Positions 43,231 through 53,241 are shown, numbered from the stretch's first letter. The stretch: DNA of 64,000 nucleotides from Bacteroidaceae bacterium (GCA_017650045.1 JAGCFP010000024.1:1-64000), one strand, 5' to 3'. Translations and numbers: made by a program. The notes: a model not told the origin generated them from the sequence alone.

Positions 43231-46005
43231 ATGAAAAAGCTACTATTCCTATGTGCCTTACTGATAACTTCAGTGAGCTACGCACAGAAACGACCACTCG
43301 ACCATGATGTCTATGATGGTTGGAAGCACGTGGAGAACAGCAAGATTTCCGACAAGGGCAATTTTGTAGTCACCCAGATCGATCCCCAAGAAGGTGACGG
43401 AGTGCTGACCATTATCCGAGTGAAAAACGGACAAGAGTTGAAGATCGCCCGAGGCTATAATGCCACCTTGCTGCCCAATGAGCAATATGCCGTGTGCCTC
43501 ATCAAGCCCTTCTTTGCTGATTCCCGTCAGGCACGCATCGACAAGAAGAGAGCCGATGACATGCCTAAGGATTCCTTGGCTATCGTCCGTCTGTCAGATT
43601 TCCAGACTACCAAGATACCTTTCGTGACCTCCTACCGCATCGGAGCCGAAAGCAACGATGCTCTGGCCTTCATCTCTGCTGATACCACTGGCATAGACAA
43701 GAAAGCCAAAGGTGGGAAACCTTTGGTGGTCTATTACTTTGCCAATGCCAAGACAGATACCATCAAGCAGGTGGACCGTTACAACTTCGATCGCAGTGGT
43801 CGTACACTGGTATTCACGACTGACGATGGCAAGAAAAACCCCACGGTGGGCGTTTATAGCGTAGCAACCTCCAGTGCCAAGGAGCTGAGTAGCGGCCATA
43901 AGTTCTACACCCTGCCTCAGTTCGATGCCAAGGGTGGACAGTTGCTCTACCTCGCTTCTGTCGATTCGCTCGATACGGGTACCAAACACTGCGACCTTTA
44001 TTATTATAAGGTAGGCGATGCTTCTTCACGTCGTATCATTGCCAGCGACTACAAGCAGGGACTGCCTGAAGGTTGGGGACTGAACCAGTATGCCAATCCT
44101 TTCTTCAGTGAGAACGGAGAGCGCATCTTTGCAGGTGTAGCCGAGCACATTGCCCCCAAAGACACTACCCGTGTCTCTTTCGAAACGGCAGGACTCGACA
44201 TCTGGACTTGGAATGCGCCTGAGACCCCTCCTACCCAACTTATCAACATCAACCGTGTGCGTGAACGTACGGCCTTAGCACTGGTGAATGCCCAGAGTGG
44301 CACTCTCACCCCATTGGCTAATGGTGTATTCGACCGTATCATCCTGCCTGATCAAGGTAATGCTACCTATGCTGTGAGTATCGATCGCACCAACCACATG
44401 GTGGAGAGCCAATGGAGCTACCAACTCCCACAGGAGGTTTTCCTCATCAACTTGCAGAACGGACAGCGTACAATGCTCCATCAAAATGCCAATATCAGTT
44501 CGGTAACAGCTTCACCTACAGGCAAGTACCTACTTTGGTACGACTATACGCTGAAAGACTGGATGGCTTATAACACCCAGAGCCGTGAGACGCACAACCT
44601 TACCGCTGGTCTTGGAGTGAATTTCTGGGACGAGTTGAACGATACCCCAAGTGATGCCAGTCCTTACGGCATCGCTGCATGGACAGAGAATGATGCCTAT
44701 GTGCTCATCAACGATCGTTATGACGTGTGGCAGATTTCTCCAGAAGGCAATCAAGCCATCAACCTCACATCTGGCAACGGACGTGCTACGAACGTCACCT
44801 ATCGCTTCGTGCGCACTAAGCAGACCACGGCCGTTCCTGGCAGTTTCGGGGCTTCTGGACGTGCCGATGCCTTGAGCCTAAAGGACCCTCTGGTATTCAG
44901 CATTTTCGACAACAGCACTAAACAGTATGGTTATGCCACGCTGAAGACCTTCAAGGCTGGTGCACCTGTGCAATTAGCCAAAGGTGATTTCATGTACACA
45001 GCTCTAAGCAAGGCTAAGGACGCTGAAGCCTACATCTATATGAAACAGAACTTCCAGCACTGTCCAGATGTTTATTTCACAACCAACTGGAAGAAAGAAC
45101 AGCGCTTAAGTGATGCTAATCCAGAGCAGAGCAACTACCTCTGGGGTACCGCTGAGCTTTTCAAGTGGAACGCCTACGACGGCACCCCACTCGAAGGAAT
45201 GCTCTACAAACCCGAGAACTTCGATGAGAACAAGAAGTATCCTGTGATGATCTACTTCTACGAGCGTCGTTCCGAGAACCTCTTCGCTTACTACGAACCC
45301 GCTCCAAGTCGCAGCACGGTGAACATCAGCTTCTATACCAGTCGTGGCTATGTGTGCTTCGTACCAGATATCGTCTATACAGCAGGCCTACCTGGTGAGA
45401 GTGCTTACAACTGCATCTGCGCAGGAGCCGAGGCGTTGGCAAAGAACAAATGGATCGATAAAGACAACATGGCCATTCAAGGTCAGAGCTGGGGTGGATA
45501 TCAGACGTCCTACCTCATCACCCGCACCAACATGTTCAAGGCAGCGGGTTCTGGAGCCCCTGTGTCCAACATGACCAGTGCTTATGGTGGCATCCGTTGG
45601 GAGAGTGGTAACAGTCGCCAAGGACAATACGAGCAAGGCCAGAGCCGCATAGGGCGTAACCTCTGGGAAGCCCCAGAGCTCTACATCTCCAACTCTGCCC
45701 TCTTCAAGGCCGACCGTATAGAGACGCCTGTGCTCATCATGCACAACGATGCCGATGGCGCTGTGCCTTGGTATCAGGGCATCGAGTTCTTCATGGCCCT
45801 GCGCCGCTTAGGCAAGCCAGCGTGGTTGCTGCAATACAACAACGAGGCCCACAACCTGGTGGAACGTCGCAACCGTATCGACCTCACCATCCGCCTCCAG
45901 CAGTTCTTCGACCACTACCTCAAGGGCGATCCTGCTCCTGCATGGATGACGAAGGGCGTGCCCAGCATCAAGAAAGGCGAGTACTTCGGATTTGAGACGG
46001 AGTGA
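43231..46005 (+). CDS. Secreted S9-family prolyl oligopeptidase-like peptidase
   Basis: A 924-residue exported serine peptidase. The signal peptide (about 1-18, ending SVSYAQ) is followed by a large beta-propeller-like N-terminal part and a C-terminal alpha/beta-hydrolase domain from about residue 650. Catalytic residues are visible: Ser in GQSWGGYQTSY, Asp in HNDADGAVPW and His in NNEAHNL. Comparable Bacteroidales enzymes (prolyl or dipeptidyl peptidase-like) act in peptide use in the periplasm. It starts 19 nt after proC and ends before a hairpin terminator at 46018-46042. GC content is higher than in the flanking arginine operon. Confidence 0.93.
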   Translation: MKKLLFLCALLITSVSYAQKRPLDHDVYDGWKHVENSKISDKGNFVVTQIDPQEGDGVLTIIRVKNGQELKIARGYNATLLPNEQYAVCLIKPFFADSRQARIDKKRADDMPKDSLAIVRLSDFQTTKIPFVTSYRIGAESNDALAFISADTTGIDKKAKGGKPLVVYYFANAKTDTIKQVDRYNFDRSGRTLVFTTDDGKKNPTVGVYSVATSSAKELSSGHKFYTLPQFDAKGGQLLYLASVDSLDTGTKHCDLYYYKVGDASSRRIIASDYKQGLPEGWGLNQYANPFFSENGERIFAGVAEHIAPKDTTRVSFETAGLDIWTWNAPETPPTQLININRVRERTALALVNAQSGTLTPLANGVFDRIILPDQGNATYAVSIDRTNHMVESQWSYQLPQEVFLINLQNGQRTMLHQNANISSVTASPTGKYLLWYDYTLKDWMAYNTQSRETHNLTAGLGVNFWDELNDTPSDASPYGIAAWTENDAYVLINDRYDVWQISPEGNQAINLTSGNGRATNVTYRFVRTKQTTAVPGSFGASGRADALSLKDPLVFSIFDNSTKQYGYATLKTFKAGAPVQLAKGDFMYTALSKAKDAEAYIYMKQNFQHCPDVYFTTNWKKEQRLSDANPEQSNYLWGTAELFKWNAYDGTPLEGMLYKPENFDENKKYPVMIYFYERRSENLFAYYEPAPSRSTVNISFYTSRGYVCFVPDIVYTAGLPGESAYNCICAGAEALAKNKWIDKDNMAIQGQSWGGYQTSYLITRTNMFKAAGSGAPVSNMTSAYGGIRWESGNSRQGQYEQGQSRIGRNLWEAPELYISNSALFKADRIETPVLIMHNDADGAVPWYQGIEFFMALRRLGKPAWLLQYNNEAHNLVERRNRIDLTIRLQQFFDHYLKGDPAPAWMTKGVPSIKKGEYFGFETE

Positions 46006-46017
46006 CAAGAAACAAGA

Positions 46018-46042
46018 AAGGCGAGCCATAACGGTTCGCCTT
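46018..46042. terminator. Bidirectional terminator hairpin between S9 peptidase and thioredoxin-like genes
   Basis: AAGGCGAGCC (46018-46027) pairs with GGTTCGCCTT (46033-46042) with one G-T wobble. Followed by CCTTTATG on the plus strand and TTTCTTG on the minus strand, so it can serve both convergent genes. Confidence 0.65.
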
Positions 46043-46065
46043 CCTTTATGTATCATTCTAAAAGA

Positions 46066-46608
46066 TCAGTTGGCAAAAACGCTATCCATATAGGTGTAGA
46101 AGTCGGGATCTTCACCCATCACCACCTTTACGATCTTACCATTCTCATCGAGCAGGATTTTCCAAGGATAGCCCTGCACCTCATAAGCCTTGGCCACATC
46201 ACCGTCGCCAGCAGGATTATAGACATGCAGCCATGGAATCTGATGCTTCTCCACACCAGCGCGCCACTTGGCCTCGCTCTCACGGCAGTCGATGCTTAAG
46301 AATTCCACCTTGTCCTTATACTTCTCATACGTGGCCTTCATCTCAGGGAGTCCACGAATGCACCAGATGCACCAGCTACCCCAAAAATCCAGTAATGTAT
46401 ATTTGCCCTTGCCATAGAGAGAAGACAACTTGAAATCGTTGCCCTGCAGATCTTTCAATGTAAAATCAGGAGCCTGAACGCCCTCCTTAATCTCTTCCTG
46501 CACCACGTCGATGTCCTTCACCTGGTTTTCACCACCTTCGTTCACGACAGCCTTGGCACCCATAGACATTAGGGCTGCGCCCGCCAAAACCATTAAAAAC
46601 TTCTTCAT
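46066..46608 (-). CDS. Thioredoxin-like exported protein (TlpA/ResA type)
   Basis: A 180-residue protein with a signal peptide (about 1-20, MGAKA cleavage) and a thioredoxin-like domain: APDFTLKDLQGNDFKLSSLYGKGKY and the redox motif WCIWC in DFWGSWCIWCIRGLPEMK, then the cis-Pro loop VQGYPWKILLDENG. Acts as a thiol reductant in the envelope; the target is unknown. A TAACTTTG -7 element (minus 46645-46638) is upstream. Converges on the S9 peptidase gene. Confidence 0.9.
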   Translation of the reverse strand: MKKFLMVLAGAALMSMGAKAVVNEGGENQVKDIDVVQEEIKEGVQAPDFTLKDLQGNDFKLSSLYGKGKYTLLDFWGSWCIWCIRGLPEMKATYEKYKDKVEFLSIDCRESEAKWRAGVEKHQIPWLHVYNPAGDGDVAKAYEVQGYPWKILLDENGKIVKVVMGEDPDFYTYMDSVFAN

Positions 46609-46728
46609 ATCCTATCGTTATTTAGTTATATTTGTTGCAAAGTTAAGCAGAATTATTGAGAACTGAAAATAGAGCCTAGAGAATTAAGAAGATTTATGAA
46701 ATCACAGTGAAGCCGTAATGTCAGGCGC

Positions 46729-47907
46729 TCAATTATTAACAATCTTCCGTTGTAAGAAATATTTCTGGGTAGCCGCAAAGAACAGCGCCACGCCCATACC
46801 ATTCACCACGCTCACTGTCCAGAAGGCAGCCGTATAGCCCAACAACTCTGACACCACGCCACCGATGAGGATACCCAGTCCCATACCCGCATCCCAAGCG
46901 ATGAGGATACTGCTGTTGGCGGTACCACGCTCGTTGTGGTGTGCCACGCTCACAAACATGTTCAAGAAGGCCGGATACATGTGGCCGTTGCCCAAACCTA
47001 TCAAGATGGCAGAGCCATAGTAGCCCACCATATTCGGACACGCCACGAAGAGCGTATAACCAATGAACGACAGTACCATACCCCCTGCCGCGTTCTGCGT
47101 CAGTCTCCCTTCACGGAGCGACTTCGCCCCTTGCAGACGCGACACGAACAATCCGATGGAAAGCAGCATGAAGTAAGTGCCCGTGCCACTGGTGATGCCC
47201 ATCACCTCCTTGCCATAAATGGCCAGATAGTTGCTCAGCACACCGAAGCAGAACGCAAACAGCAGGATGTTGATCGCCATCAGCCAAGAGCGTGTGAGGA
47301 AGAAGCGATCCAATGAGAGCTTTTCCTTGTTCTTCACGATCTCCTTGGTAGGCACCTCCACCGTCTGATCCACCCATAGACCGATACCCGCCACCACCAG
47401 CGCCAGCCAGAACAGCAGCGTGAAGTTGCCAGTTTCGTGGTAGATATACAGTCCCACCGTAGGCGCCAGCGCCATGGAGAGGTTGTTGCTTAGTCCGTAG
47501 TACCCTATGCCCTCACTGCGCCTCGAGGCAGGCAGTACATCGATCGCCACCGTACTGTTGGCTACCGTCAATGCTCCGAAAGGCATGCCATGCAAGGTAC
47601 GCACGATGGCAAAGAGCAGCAGCGTACTCGCTGCCAGATAGCCCGCGAAGAAGGCGAAGAAGAAAAAGAAACACACCATCAGCACCCGCTTGCGGTCGAA
47701 GCTGTCCACCACGAAGCCACTGAACGGACGGATGATCAATGCCGCGATGGTATAGCCCGAGAGCACGATACCTATCACATCCTTCGTGGCCCCAAACCGT
47801 TCGCTAAGATAAAGCGGCAGCAGCGGGGTAAGCAGGTAGAAGGCGAAGAACAATGCAAAGTTCGCCACCATCACCTTGATGTAATTCCTATTCCACAGCC
47901 GCTCCAT
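46729..47907 (-). CDS. Major facilitator superfamily transporter
   Basis: A 392-residue 12-helix transporter with MFS landmarks GFVVDSFDRKRVL (loop 2-3) and a central loop around QTVEVPTKEIVKNKEKLSLDRFF. Starting Met-Met pair (47910 or 47907). Substrate unknown. It lies 4 nt after the GH35-type gene, suggesting it may handle the sugar released by that enzyme; this is inference from spacing. Confidence 0.88.
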   Translation of the reverse strand: MERLWNRNYIKVMVANFALFFAFYLLTPLLPLYLSERFGATKDVIGIVLSGYTIAALIIRPFSGFVVDSFDRKRVLMVCFFFFFAFFAGYLAASTLLLFAIVRTLHGMPFGALTVANSTVAIDVLPASRRSEGIGYYGLSNNLSMALAPTVGLYIYHETGNFTLLFWLALVVAGIGLWVDQTVEVPTKEIVKNKEKLSLDRFFLTRSWLMAINILLFAFCFGVLSNYLAIYGKEVMGITSGTGTYFMLLSIGLFVSRLQGAKSLREGRLTQNAAGGMVLSFIGYTLFVACPNMVGYYGSAILIGLGNGHMYPAFLNMFVSVAHHNERGTANSSILIAWDAGMGLGILIGGVVSELLGYTAAFWTVSVVNGMGVALFFAATQKYFLQRKIVNN

Positions 47908-47913
47908 CATGCC

Positions 47914-49662
47914 TTAGTATTCGTACATTTTCACACGGAACGCACTCACCTTGCCGACAGGGATAGAACCACCAACTCCAGCGTATGCCACCTCGTCACC
48001 GTTGATGCGATGGGCGTACAACTTCCCGTTAGCATCGAAGCGCAACTCATCCACAGAGAGGAACGCGGCCGCCTGCGCCTTGCTCTTGCTGCCCTTTCCG
48101 AAGCTGATGGAAGCACCACCCAATCCGCCAGCCACGATGAAGTCGCCCTCACCCACCTGGATAATCAGCGCGCCAGACGTCTCCATATTCACTGTCGTCT
48201 CACTGTTGGTCCCTGTGCCGAACATCGCTTCCGCAGCCTCCGTACTGAATCGGCGCATCGTAATCTGATAGCCACCCATCTCCACGCTGTCGGTATCACG
48301 ACCAGTCGTCAGATACAAGCCACTGCACTTATCCGTCCCCACATACTCCGTCAGGTAAGGCATCAACGCCTCCAACATCTGGTAAGCCTCCCCATAGAAC
48401 CAAGGGTTATAATTGGGAGAATCCGTCAGTCCACCACCGTCGATACCGAAAGGTGCATAACATAGCGCCCCATACTTGCCGATGGCGTAAAACGCCCTCG
48501 AAGCCCCGTCGATGTTGCTTGTAGTCTCAGGGATAAACAGCGGATTGCCACTCAGTGTATAATCCTCCAGAATCGTGTCGAAGATCTGCACGGCATAGAT
48601 GTCTGGGGCAATGAAGTCGATACTTGGTGCGCCAGCCCTCCAGATGTCTATCAGATGTGCCTCTGGTCCACCACTCGGATAGATACCAGGCTGCGTCTGT
48701 GCAGGTGCCTTCATCCATGCGTTCACATACATCGGCAATGCCAGTTCCGCCTTACCTGCCTTAGTCACCTGCTCCACAAAGGTGGCATAGTTCCAAGCAT
48801 TGAAGATCTCCTCTGTAAGGTAGTTGTACGACGTATGCCAATCGTCACCATTCACCAACCTACCCACGCCGAACACCTCTTCCCACGTGCCCTTTTCCTT
48901 GCTGCCATTGGCATTCCAAGCATCGAGAATGGCAGGATGCAGCGTCTTCTTGTGAGCCTTCAGATAACTGATCAACTGCTGTGGCACCTCACTGTTGAAG
49001 GCCTTGTTGGCCAGTTCGTTGAAATCGCGCATCGCATCGTTAGGCAATCCCTGGAACGTCGCTCTCATGTTCACGGTGCCAATCTCGTTCTCTATCTGCA
49101 TCATGATCACCGTATGGTCGCGATCTACCTCCTTGATGTGACGCATCAGGTGTGCGAAGGCGTTGGCATCGGCCTTGGCGGTCTCGGTACCCAGAGTAGA
49201 AAGCGTGATGGTCTCACTGCCTCCCTTCAGCTTCGTGCGCGGGAAGCGCTTGGTATCCTTCTTCACCCAAGCCGGTGTATAGGTGCTCTCACCATTCTTC
49301 CAACTGCCGAACCACAGCACTACCAGCTTCAGGTTCTCCTTCCGTGCCCCATCGATCATGCTGTCGATGATGGTATAGTCGAACTGCCCCTCTACAGGTT
49401 CCAACAGTTCCCAAGTCACGGGAGCTATCACCGTGTTCATGTGCAGAGCAGCCATGCGCTTCCACACATCCGCCATATATTCCACGCTGCCCGTGGTGCT
49501 GTTGTGCAACTCGCCACTCAGTGCGATGAACGGTTTACCATCCACCAGCAACTGCGTGCGTCCGTCACGCGTCTTGTTTAGTCTCGGCATCTCCTGTGCC
49601 GTGAGGCTCAGGGTCATCAGCAGCAATGCTATTACTGCGAATATAGTTCTTGAATTTTTCAT
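47914..49662 (-). CDS. Exported GH35/DUF5597-type glycoside hydrolase, probable beta-galactosidase
   Basis: A 582-residue secreted protein with signal peptide (ends LSLTAQ) and a TIM-barrel domain similar to GH35 and GH42: LSGELHNSTTGSVEYM, NTVIAPVTWELLEPVEGQFDYT, the acid/base region MMQIENEIGTVN and the nucleophile region LFIPETTSN. A C-terminal beta domain (DUF5597-like) follows from about residue 430. GC-rich codon use like the two genes downstream. A TAACTTTG -7 element (minus 49694-49687) lies 25 nt before the ATG. Confidence 0.9.
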   Translation of the reverse strand: MKNSRTIFAVIALLLMTLSLTAQEMPRLNKTRDGRTQLLVDGKPFIALSGELHNSTTGSVEYMADVWKRMAALHMNTVIAPVTWELLEPVEGQFDYTIIDSMIDGARKENLKLVVLWFGSWKNGESTYTPAWVKKDTKRFPRTKLKGGSETITLSTLGTETAKADANAFAHLMRHIKEVDRDHTVIMMQIENEIGTVNMRATFQGLPNDAMRDFNELANKAFNSEVPQQLISYLKAHKKTLHPAILDAWNANGSKEKGTWEEVFGVGRLVNGDDWHTSYNYLTEEIFNAWNYATFVEQVTKAGKAELALPMYVNAWMKAPAQTQPGIYPSGGPEAHLIDIWRAGAPSIDFIAPDIYAVQIFDTILEDYTLSGNPLFIPETTSNIDGASRAFYAIGKYGALCYAPFGIDGGGLTDSPNYNPWFYGEAYQMLEALMPYLTEYVGTDKCSGLYLTTGRDTDSVEMGGYQITMRRFSTEAAEAMFGTGTNSETTVNMETSGALIIQVGEGDFIVAGGLGGASISFGKGSKSKAQAAAFLSVDELRFDANGKLYAHRINGDEVAYAGVGGSIPVGKVSAFRVKMYEY

Positions 49663-49686
49663 AGTTTTATGTTTTTATTTTTCTTG

Positions 49687-49722
49687 CAAAGTTAATTAAT
49701 TTCTAGGAAAAAACTATCTTTG
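49687..49722. promoter_or_regulatory. Divergent -7 elements for the glycosidase and the restriction-modification gene
   Basis: TAACTTTG on the minus strand (49694-49687) and TATCTTTG on the plus strand (49715-49722) face away from each other 20 nt apart. No clear -33 TTTG for either, so expression of the two may be exclusive or weak. Confidence 0.5.
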
Positions 49723-49752
49723 TGCCAAGATTACACTTATATAATTCATAAT

Positions 49753-52674
49753 ATGAACACAGAAAAACAACAGGCAGCTGCAGCTGTGGAATTTGCCGAA
49801 AGATGGAAAGGCAAAGGATACGAAAAGGGCGATTCACAGCTCTTTTGGACAGAACTATTAACACAGGTATTCGGTATTGAGAATCCCAGCAGTTTTATTC
49901 GTTATGAAGAACAGGTGAAGGTGGATAAGACCAACTTCATTGATGGACATATACCCTCTACACGCGTACTGATAGAGCAGAAGTCGATAGGTAAAGACCT
50001 CCGTAAAGGCATTGTGCAAAGTGATGGCTCTGTGCTGAACCCCTTCCAACAAGCTAAACGCTATGTGGCAAACATGCCGCTCTCTGAGCATCCCCGATGG
50101 ATAGTGACCTGCAATTTCGCAGAGTTTCTGGTGTATGACATGGAAAAGCCCAATGGGGAACCTGAACAGATTTTGCTTGAAAATTTAGGTAAGGAGTATT
50201 ATCGCTTGCAGTTCTTAGTGAACACGGCTAGTGAGCATCTTACTAAGGAAATGGAAGTTTCCATGAAGGCAGGTGAAATAGTGGGACAAATCTATGATGC
50301 ACTTTTGAAGCAATACGACGATAACAGCCCTGAAGCCTTGCGCTGGCTGAACATACTCTGCGTGCGCATCGTGTTTTGCCTCTATGCTGAAGATGCTGGT
50401 ATTTTCCGCCATGACCAGTTTCATGACTATCTCTCACACTATGAGGCAGATGACCTGCGCAATGCCCTAATCCGTCTTTTCGAAGTGCTGAATACACCAG
50501 TCGAGAAACGCAGTAAATACTTGAAGGATGACCTCAAAGCTTTCCCATATACCAATGGAGGCTTGTTTGAAGAGGAGATAGAGATACCGCAATTCACGGA
50601 AGAAGTGAGAAACCTGCTGCTTCGCAATGCCTCGATGGATTTCGATTGGAGCGCCATATCACCCACCATCTTTGGAGCTGTGTTCGAGAGTACATTGAAC
50701 CCAGAAACCCGTCGAAGCGGAGGTATGCACTACACTTCTATTGAAAACATTCACAAAGTGATAGACCCTCTTTTCCTGAATGATCTGCGCCGTGAATTAG
50801 ATACAATTCTTGAAGAAAAGGTGGAGCGTGTGCGTGTTCGAAAGTTGGAGGATTATCAAGATAAGCTTGCTAAGCTCACCTTCCTTGATCCTGCTTGTGG
50901 TAGTGGTAATTTCCTCACAGAGACTTACCTCTCACTGCGCAGGTTGGAGAATGAAGTGATACGTGAACGGTATCACGGACAAGGTATGCTTGGTGAGTTC
51001 AAGAATCCTGTAAAGGTGAATATCAACCAGTTCTATGGCATAGAGATAAACGACTTTGCCGTAACTGTAGCCACCACTGCCCTATGGATCAGTGAAGCGC
51101 AGATGCTTGCAGAGACTGAGCGCATTATCCATCAAGACATCGACTTCCTGCCTTTGAAGAGCTACACTAACATTAAAGAAGGTAATGCCCTTCGTGTGCC
51201 TTGGGATGAATGGGAAATTGATGAAAAGAATCCGATGGTGATGGCTAAACATACCATCATTTATCAAATACCAGAAACACGCTCAGAAGTGGCTAGTGAC
51301 CCAGTAGTTCAATACAACAACCTCGATTTATATAGTGAGGAAATAGAGTATCGCACTAGGACAAAGCCTCAAAGAACATATCATGTGTATTTCGATTACA
51401 TTATGGGTAACCCACCATTTGTAGGCTATGCTTATCAGACAAAAGAACAGAAAGCAGATTTAGCTGTTGTTTGTAAAGAATGTGGTAATAATATAGACTA
51501 CGTGGCAGGATGGTATTATAAAGCTGCAAAATTAATAAAAGGAACAACAACAAAGGTTGCTCTAGTTTCAACTAATAGTATTACGCAAGGTGAACAAGTT
51601 TCAGCCATTTGGAAGAACTTAATACAGAAATATGACATTAATATTGATTTTGCATACCGAACTTTTAGATGGGATAGTGAAGCATCTTTGAAAGCGCATG
51701 TTCACTGTGTAATTATAGGCTTTTCAAGTAGAAAAGACGAAGTGAAAGAAAGCGTTATTTATGATAATAATAGAATTATTAAGGCAGAGAATATTAATCC
51801 ATATTTAATTGATGCACCTACTATTTTTATTGAAAGCCGAAAAAAGCCCATCTCTTCCGTTCCAGAAATGACTAAAGGAAGTGGACCTGTAGATGGTGGT
51901 AATTTAATAATAGAAAAAGAAGACTACGAAGAGTTTATAAGAAAAGAACCTGAATCTGTAATATATATTCGCCGTTTTGTTGGAGCTAAAGAGTTTCTTC
52001 ATAATTTACCTCGTTACTGCTTATGGCTTATAGGTGCTTCACCGAAAGAACTAAATAATCTTCATCTAGTCAAAGAAAGAGTTTTAAAAACTCGTGAATT
52101 TAGATTGGCAAGTTCCAAAGAGGCTACAAGAAAATATGCAGATTTACCTTCACGTTTTATGGAGATAAGACAACCCAATAGTGACTATATTATAATACCC
52201 CGTGTCTCTTCAGAAAATCGGCGTTATATTCCAATGGGTTATATGAATAAGGATGTGATTTGCAGTGATTCGAATATTTTAATTCCCCAAATTTCATTAT
52301 ATCATTTTGGCGTCTTAGAAAGCAATGTTCATATGGCTTGGATGCGTGTTGTTTGCGGTAGACTGAAAAGTGATTACCGCTATTCAAATACTATAGTTTA
52401 CAATAACTTCCCATGGCCAACGCCAACAGAAGAGCAAAAGGCAAAGATAGAAAAGACGGCCCAAGCCATCCTCGATGCTCGCGCCCTCTATCTAGATTCA
52501 TCATTGGCAGATCTCTATGATGAGGCCGTTATGCCAGTAGAATTGCGTCGTGCCCATCAAGAAAACGACCGTGCTGTAATGCAAGCCTATGGCTTTCCCG
52601 TGAAGAGTACATTCACGGAAAGCCAGTGCGTGGCTGAACTATTCAAGATGTATCAGGAATTATCTAATAAGTAA
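49753..52674 (+). CDS. MmeI-like (type IIL) restriction-modification enzyme
   Basis: A 973-residue single-chain enzyme combining nuclease, methyltransferase and specificity. N-terminal nuclease motif of MmeI type: Asp64, then Glu75-x-Lys77 in VLIEQKS. A helical connector follows (about 150-340). Methyltransferase motif I is FLDPACGSGNFL (377-388), with QFYGIEINDFAV and catalytic motif IV MGNPPF (about 551-556), indicating N6-adenine methylation. The target recognition region (about 560-900) is much AT-richer than the rest. The C-terminus (WPTPTEEQKAKIEKTAQAILDARALY) matches the MmeI C-terminal helix. Start at 49753 (MNTEKQQ) fits the -7 TATCTTTG at 49715-49722. No separate methylase or S gene is nearby, as expected for type IIL. 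Confidence 0.9.
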   Translation: MNTEKQQAAAAVEFAERWKGKGYEKGDSQLFWTELLTQVFGIENPSSFIRYEEQVKVDKTNFIDGHIPSTRVLIEQKSIGKDLRKGIVQSDGSVLNPFQQAKRYVANMPLSEHPRWIVTCNFAEFLVYDMEKPNGEPEQILLENLGKEYYRLQFLVNTASEHLTKEMEVSMKAGEIVGQIYDALLKQYDDNSPEALRWLNILCVRIVFCLYAEDAGIFRHDQFHDYLSHYEADDLRNALIRLFEVLNTPVEKRSKYLKDDLKAFPYTNGGLFEEEIEIPQFTEEVRNLLLRNASMDFDWSAISPTIFGAVFESTLNPETRRSGGMHYTSIENIHKVIDPLFLNDLRRELDTILEEKVERVRVRKLEDYQDKLAKLTFLDPACGSGNFLTETYLSLRRLENEVIRERYHGQGMLGEFKNPVKVNINQFYGIEINDFAVTVATTALWISEAQMLAETERIIHQDIDFLPLKSYTNIKEGNALRVPWDEWEIDEKNPMVMAKHTIIYQIPETRSEVASDPVVQYNNLDLYSEEIEYRTRTKPQRTYHVYFDYIMGNPPFVGYAYQTKEQKADLAVVCKECGNNIDYVAGWYYKAAKLIKGTTTKVALVSTNSITQGEQVSAIWKNLIQKYDINIDFAYRTFRWDSEASLKAHVHCVIIGFSSRKDEVKESVIYDNNRIIKAENINPYLIDAPTIFIESRKKPISSVPEMTKGSGPVDGGNLIIEKEDYEEFIRKEPESVIYIRRFVGAKEFLHNLPRYCLWLIGASPKELNNLHLVKERVLKTREFRLASSKEATRKYADLPSRFMEIRQPNSDYIIIPRVSSENRRYIPMGYMNKDVICSDSNILIPQISLYHFGVLESNVHMAWMRVVCGRLKSDYRYSNTIVYNNFPWPTPTEEQKAKIEKTAQAILDARALYLDSSLADLYDEAVMPVELRRAHQENDRAVMQAYGFPVKSTFTESQCVAELFKMYQELSNK

Positions 52675-52776
52675 TTCATTAACAAAATGATAAAAAAGTC
52701 TTTTTTGCAGAGATTCTCCATCTGGCAGAACTGTATCAAAATCAATATAAAGAAATGGGAATATAAATGAATCATT

Positions 52777-53241
52777 ATGGACTTGGAAAAAGAAGAAAAT
52801 CTAAAGAAGGGTATAGTCCGTACACTGAATAATATTATTGGAGAACTGGAAGAGATTAATGATCGCTTTTCTCTAGATTTGTGTACTGCTAAAGCTGAAA
52901 TTGATAGTGTTCCGTTTTTCTTATCTTTCTTAAGAGAAGAGAAAGAAGAGTTAGAACATTCTATTGAATCCAAACAAATGGATGTTGATGAAATATTGTA
53001 CTCACTTGGAGAAGTTCAGGAACGCTTAAGCGAAGATATCATTGACATTATTGATGATTATGAACCTTCTTATAAGTTTGACCTTATCGATGAGTTTGAA
53101 TTAAGTGAGGCTTTGCAAAAACTTTCAAAAAAGACATACGCTATAGCTAAAGGACTGAGGCAATTAGATGGTTATGAGATGGAGGCAAATGACGTATATG
53201 ACTGCGCCATTTCTATAGCCATGTTAGCAGAGCATCCATAA
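52777..53241 (+). CDS. Acidic helical protein of unknown function
   Basis: A 154-residue soluble, strongly acidic protein rich in Glu, Leu and Ser with long predicted helices, including a likely coiled coil about residues 13-80 (LNNIIGELEEINDRF, REEKEELEHSIESKQMD). I recognise no family, catalytic or DNA-binding motif. It starts 102 nt after the MmeI-like gene in the same direction and has AT-rich composition like the island. An accessory role to the restriction enzyme is possible but only by location; a remnant of a mobile element is another option. Confidence 0.6.
   Translation: MDLEKEENLKKGIVRTLNNIIGELEEINDRFSLDLCTAKAEIDSVPFFLSFLREEKEELEHSIESKQMDVDEILYSLGEVQERLSEDIIDIIDDYEPSYKFDLIDEFELSEALQKLSKKTYAIAKGLRQLDGYEMEANDVYDCAISIAMLAEHP

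Noticed and set aside
47590..48465. Long open frame on the plus strand (291 codons) across MFS and glycosidase genes
   Set aside because: Antisense shadow of GC-rich genes; composition is His/Arg/Gln-rich without any fold, and the minus-strand genes have clear families.
48655..49581. 308-codon plus-strand open frame within the glycosidase gene
   Set aside because: Antisense shadow caused by high GC; no domain, no promoter or start context.
52687..52770. 27-codon frame between the MmeI-like gene and the acidic orphan gene
   Set aside because: No promoter or terminator of its own and no recognisable feature apart from basic residues; could be chance in AT-rich DNA.
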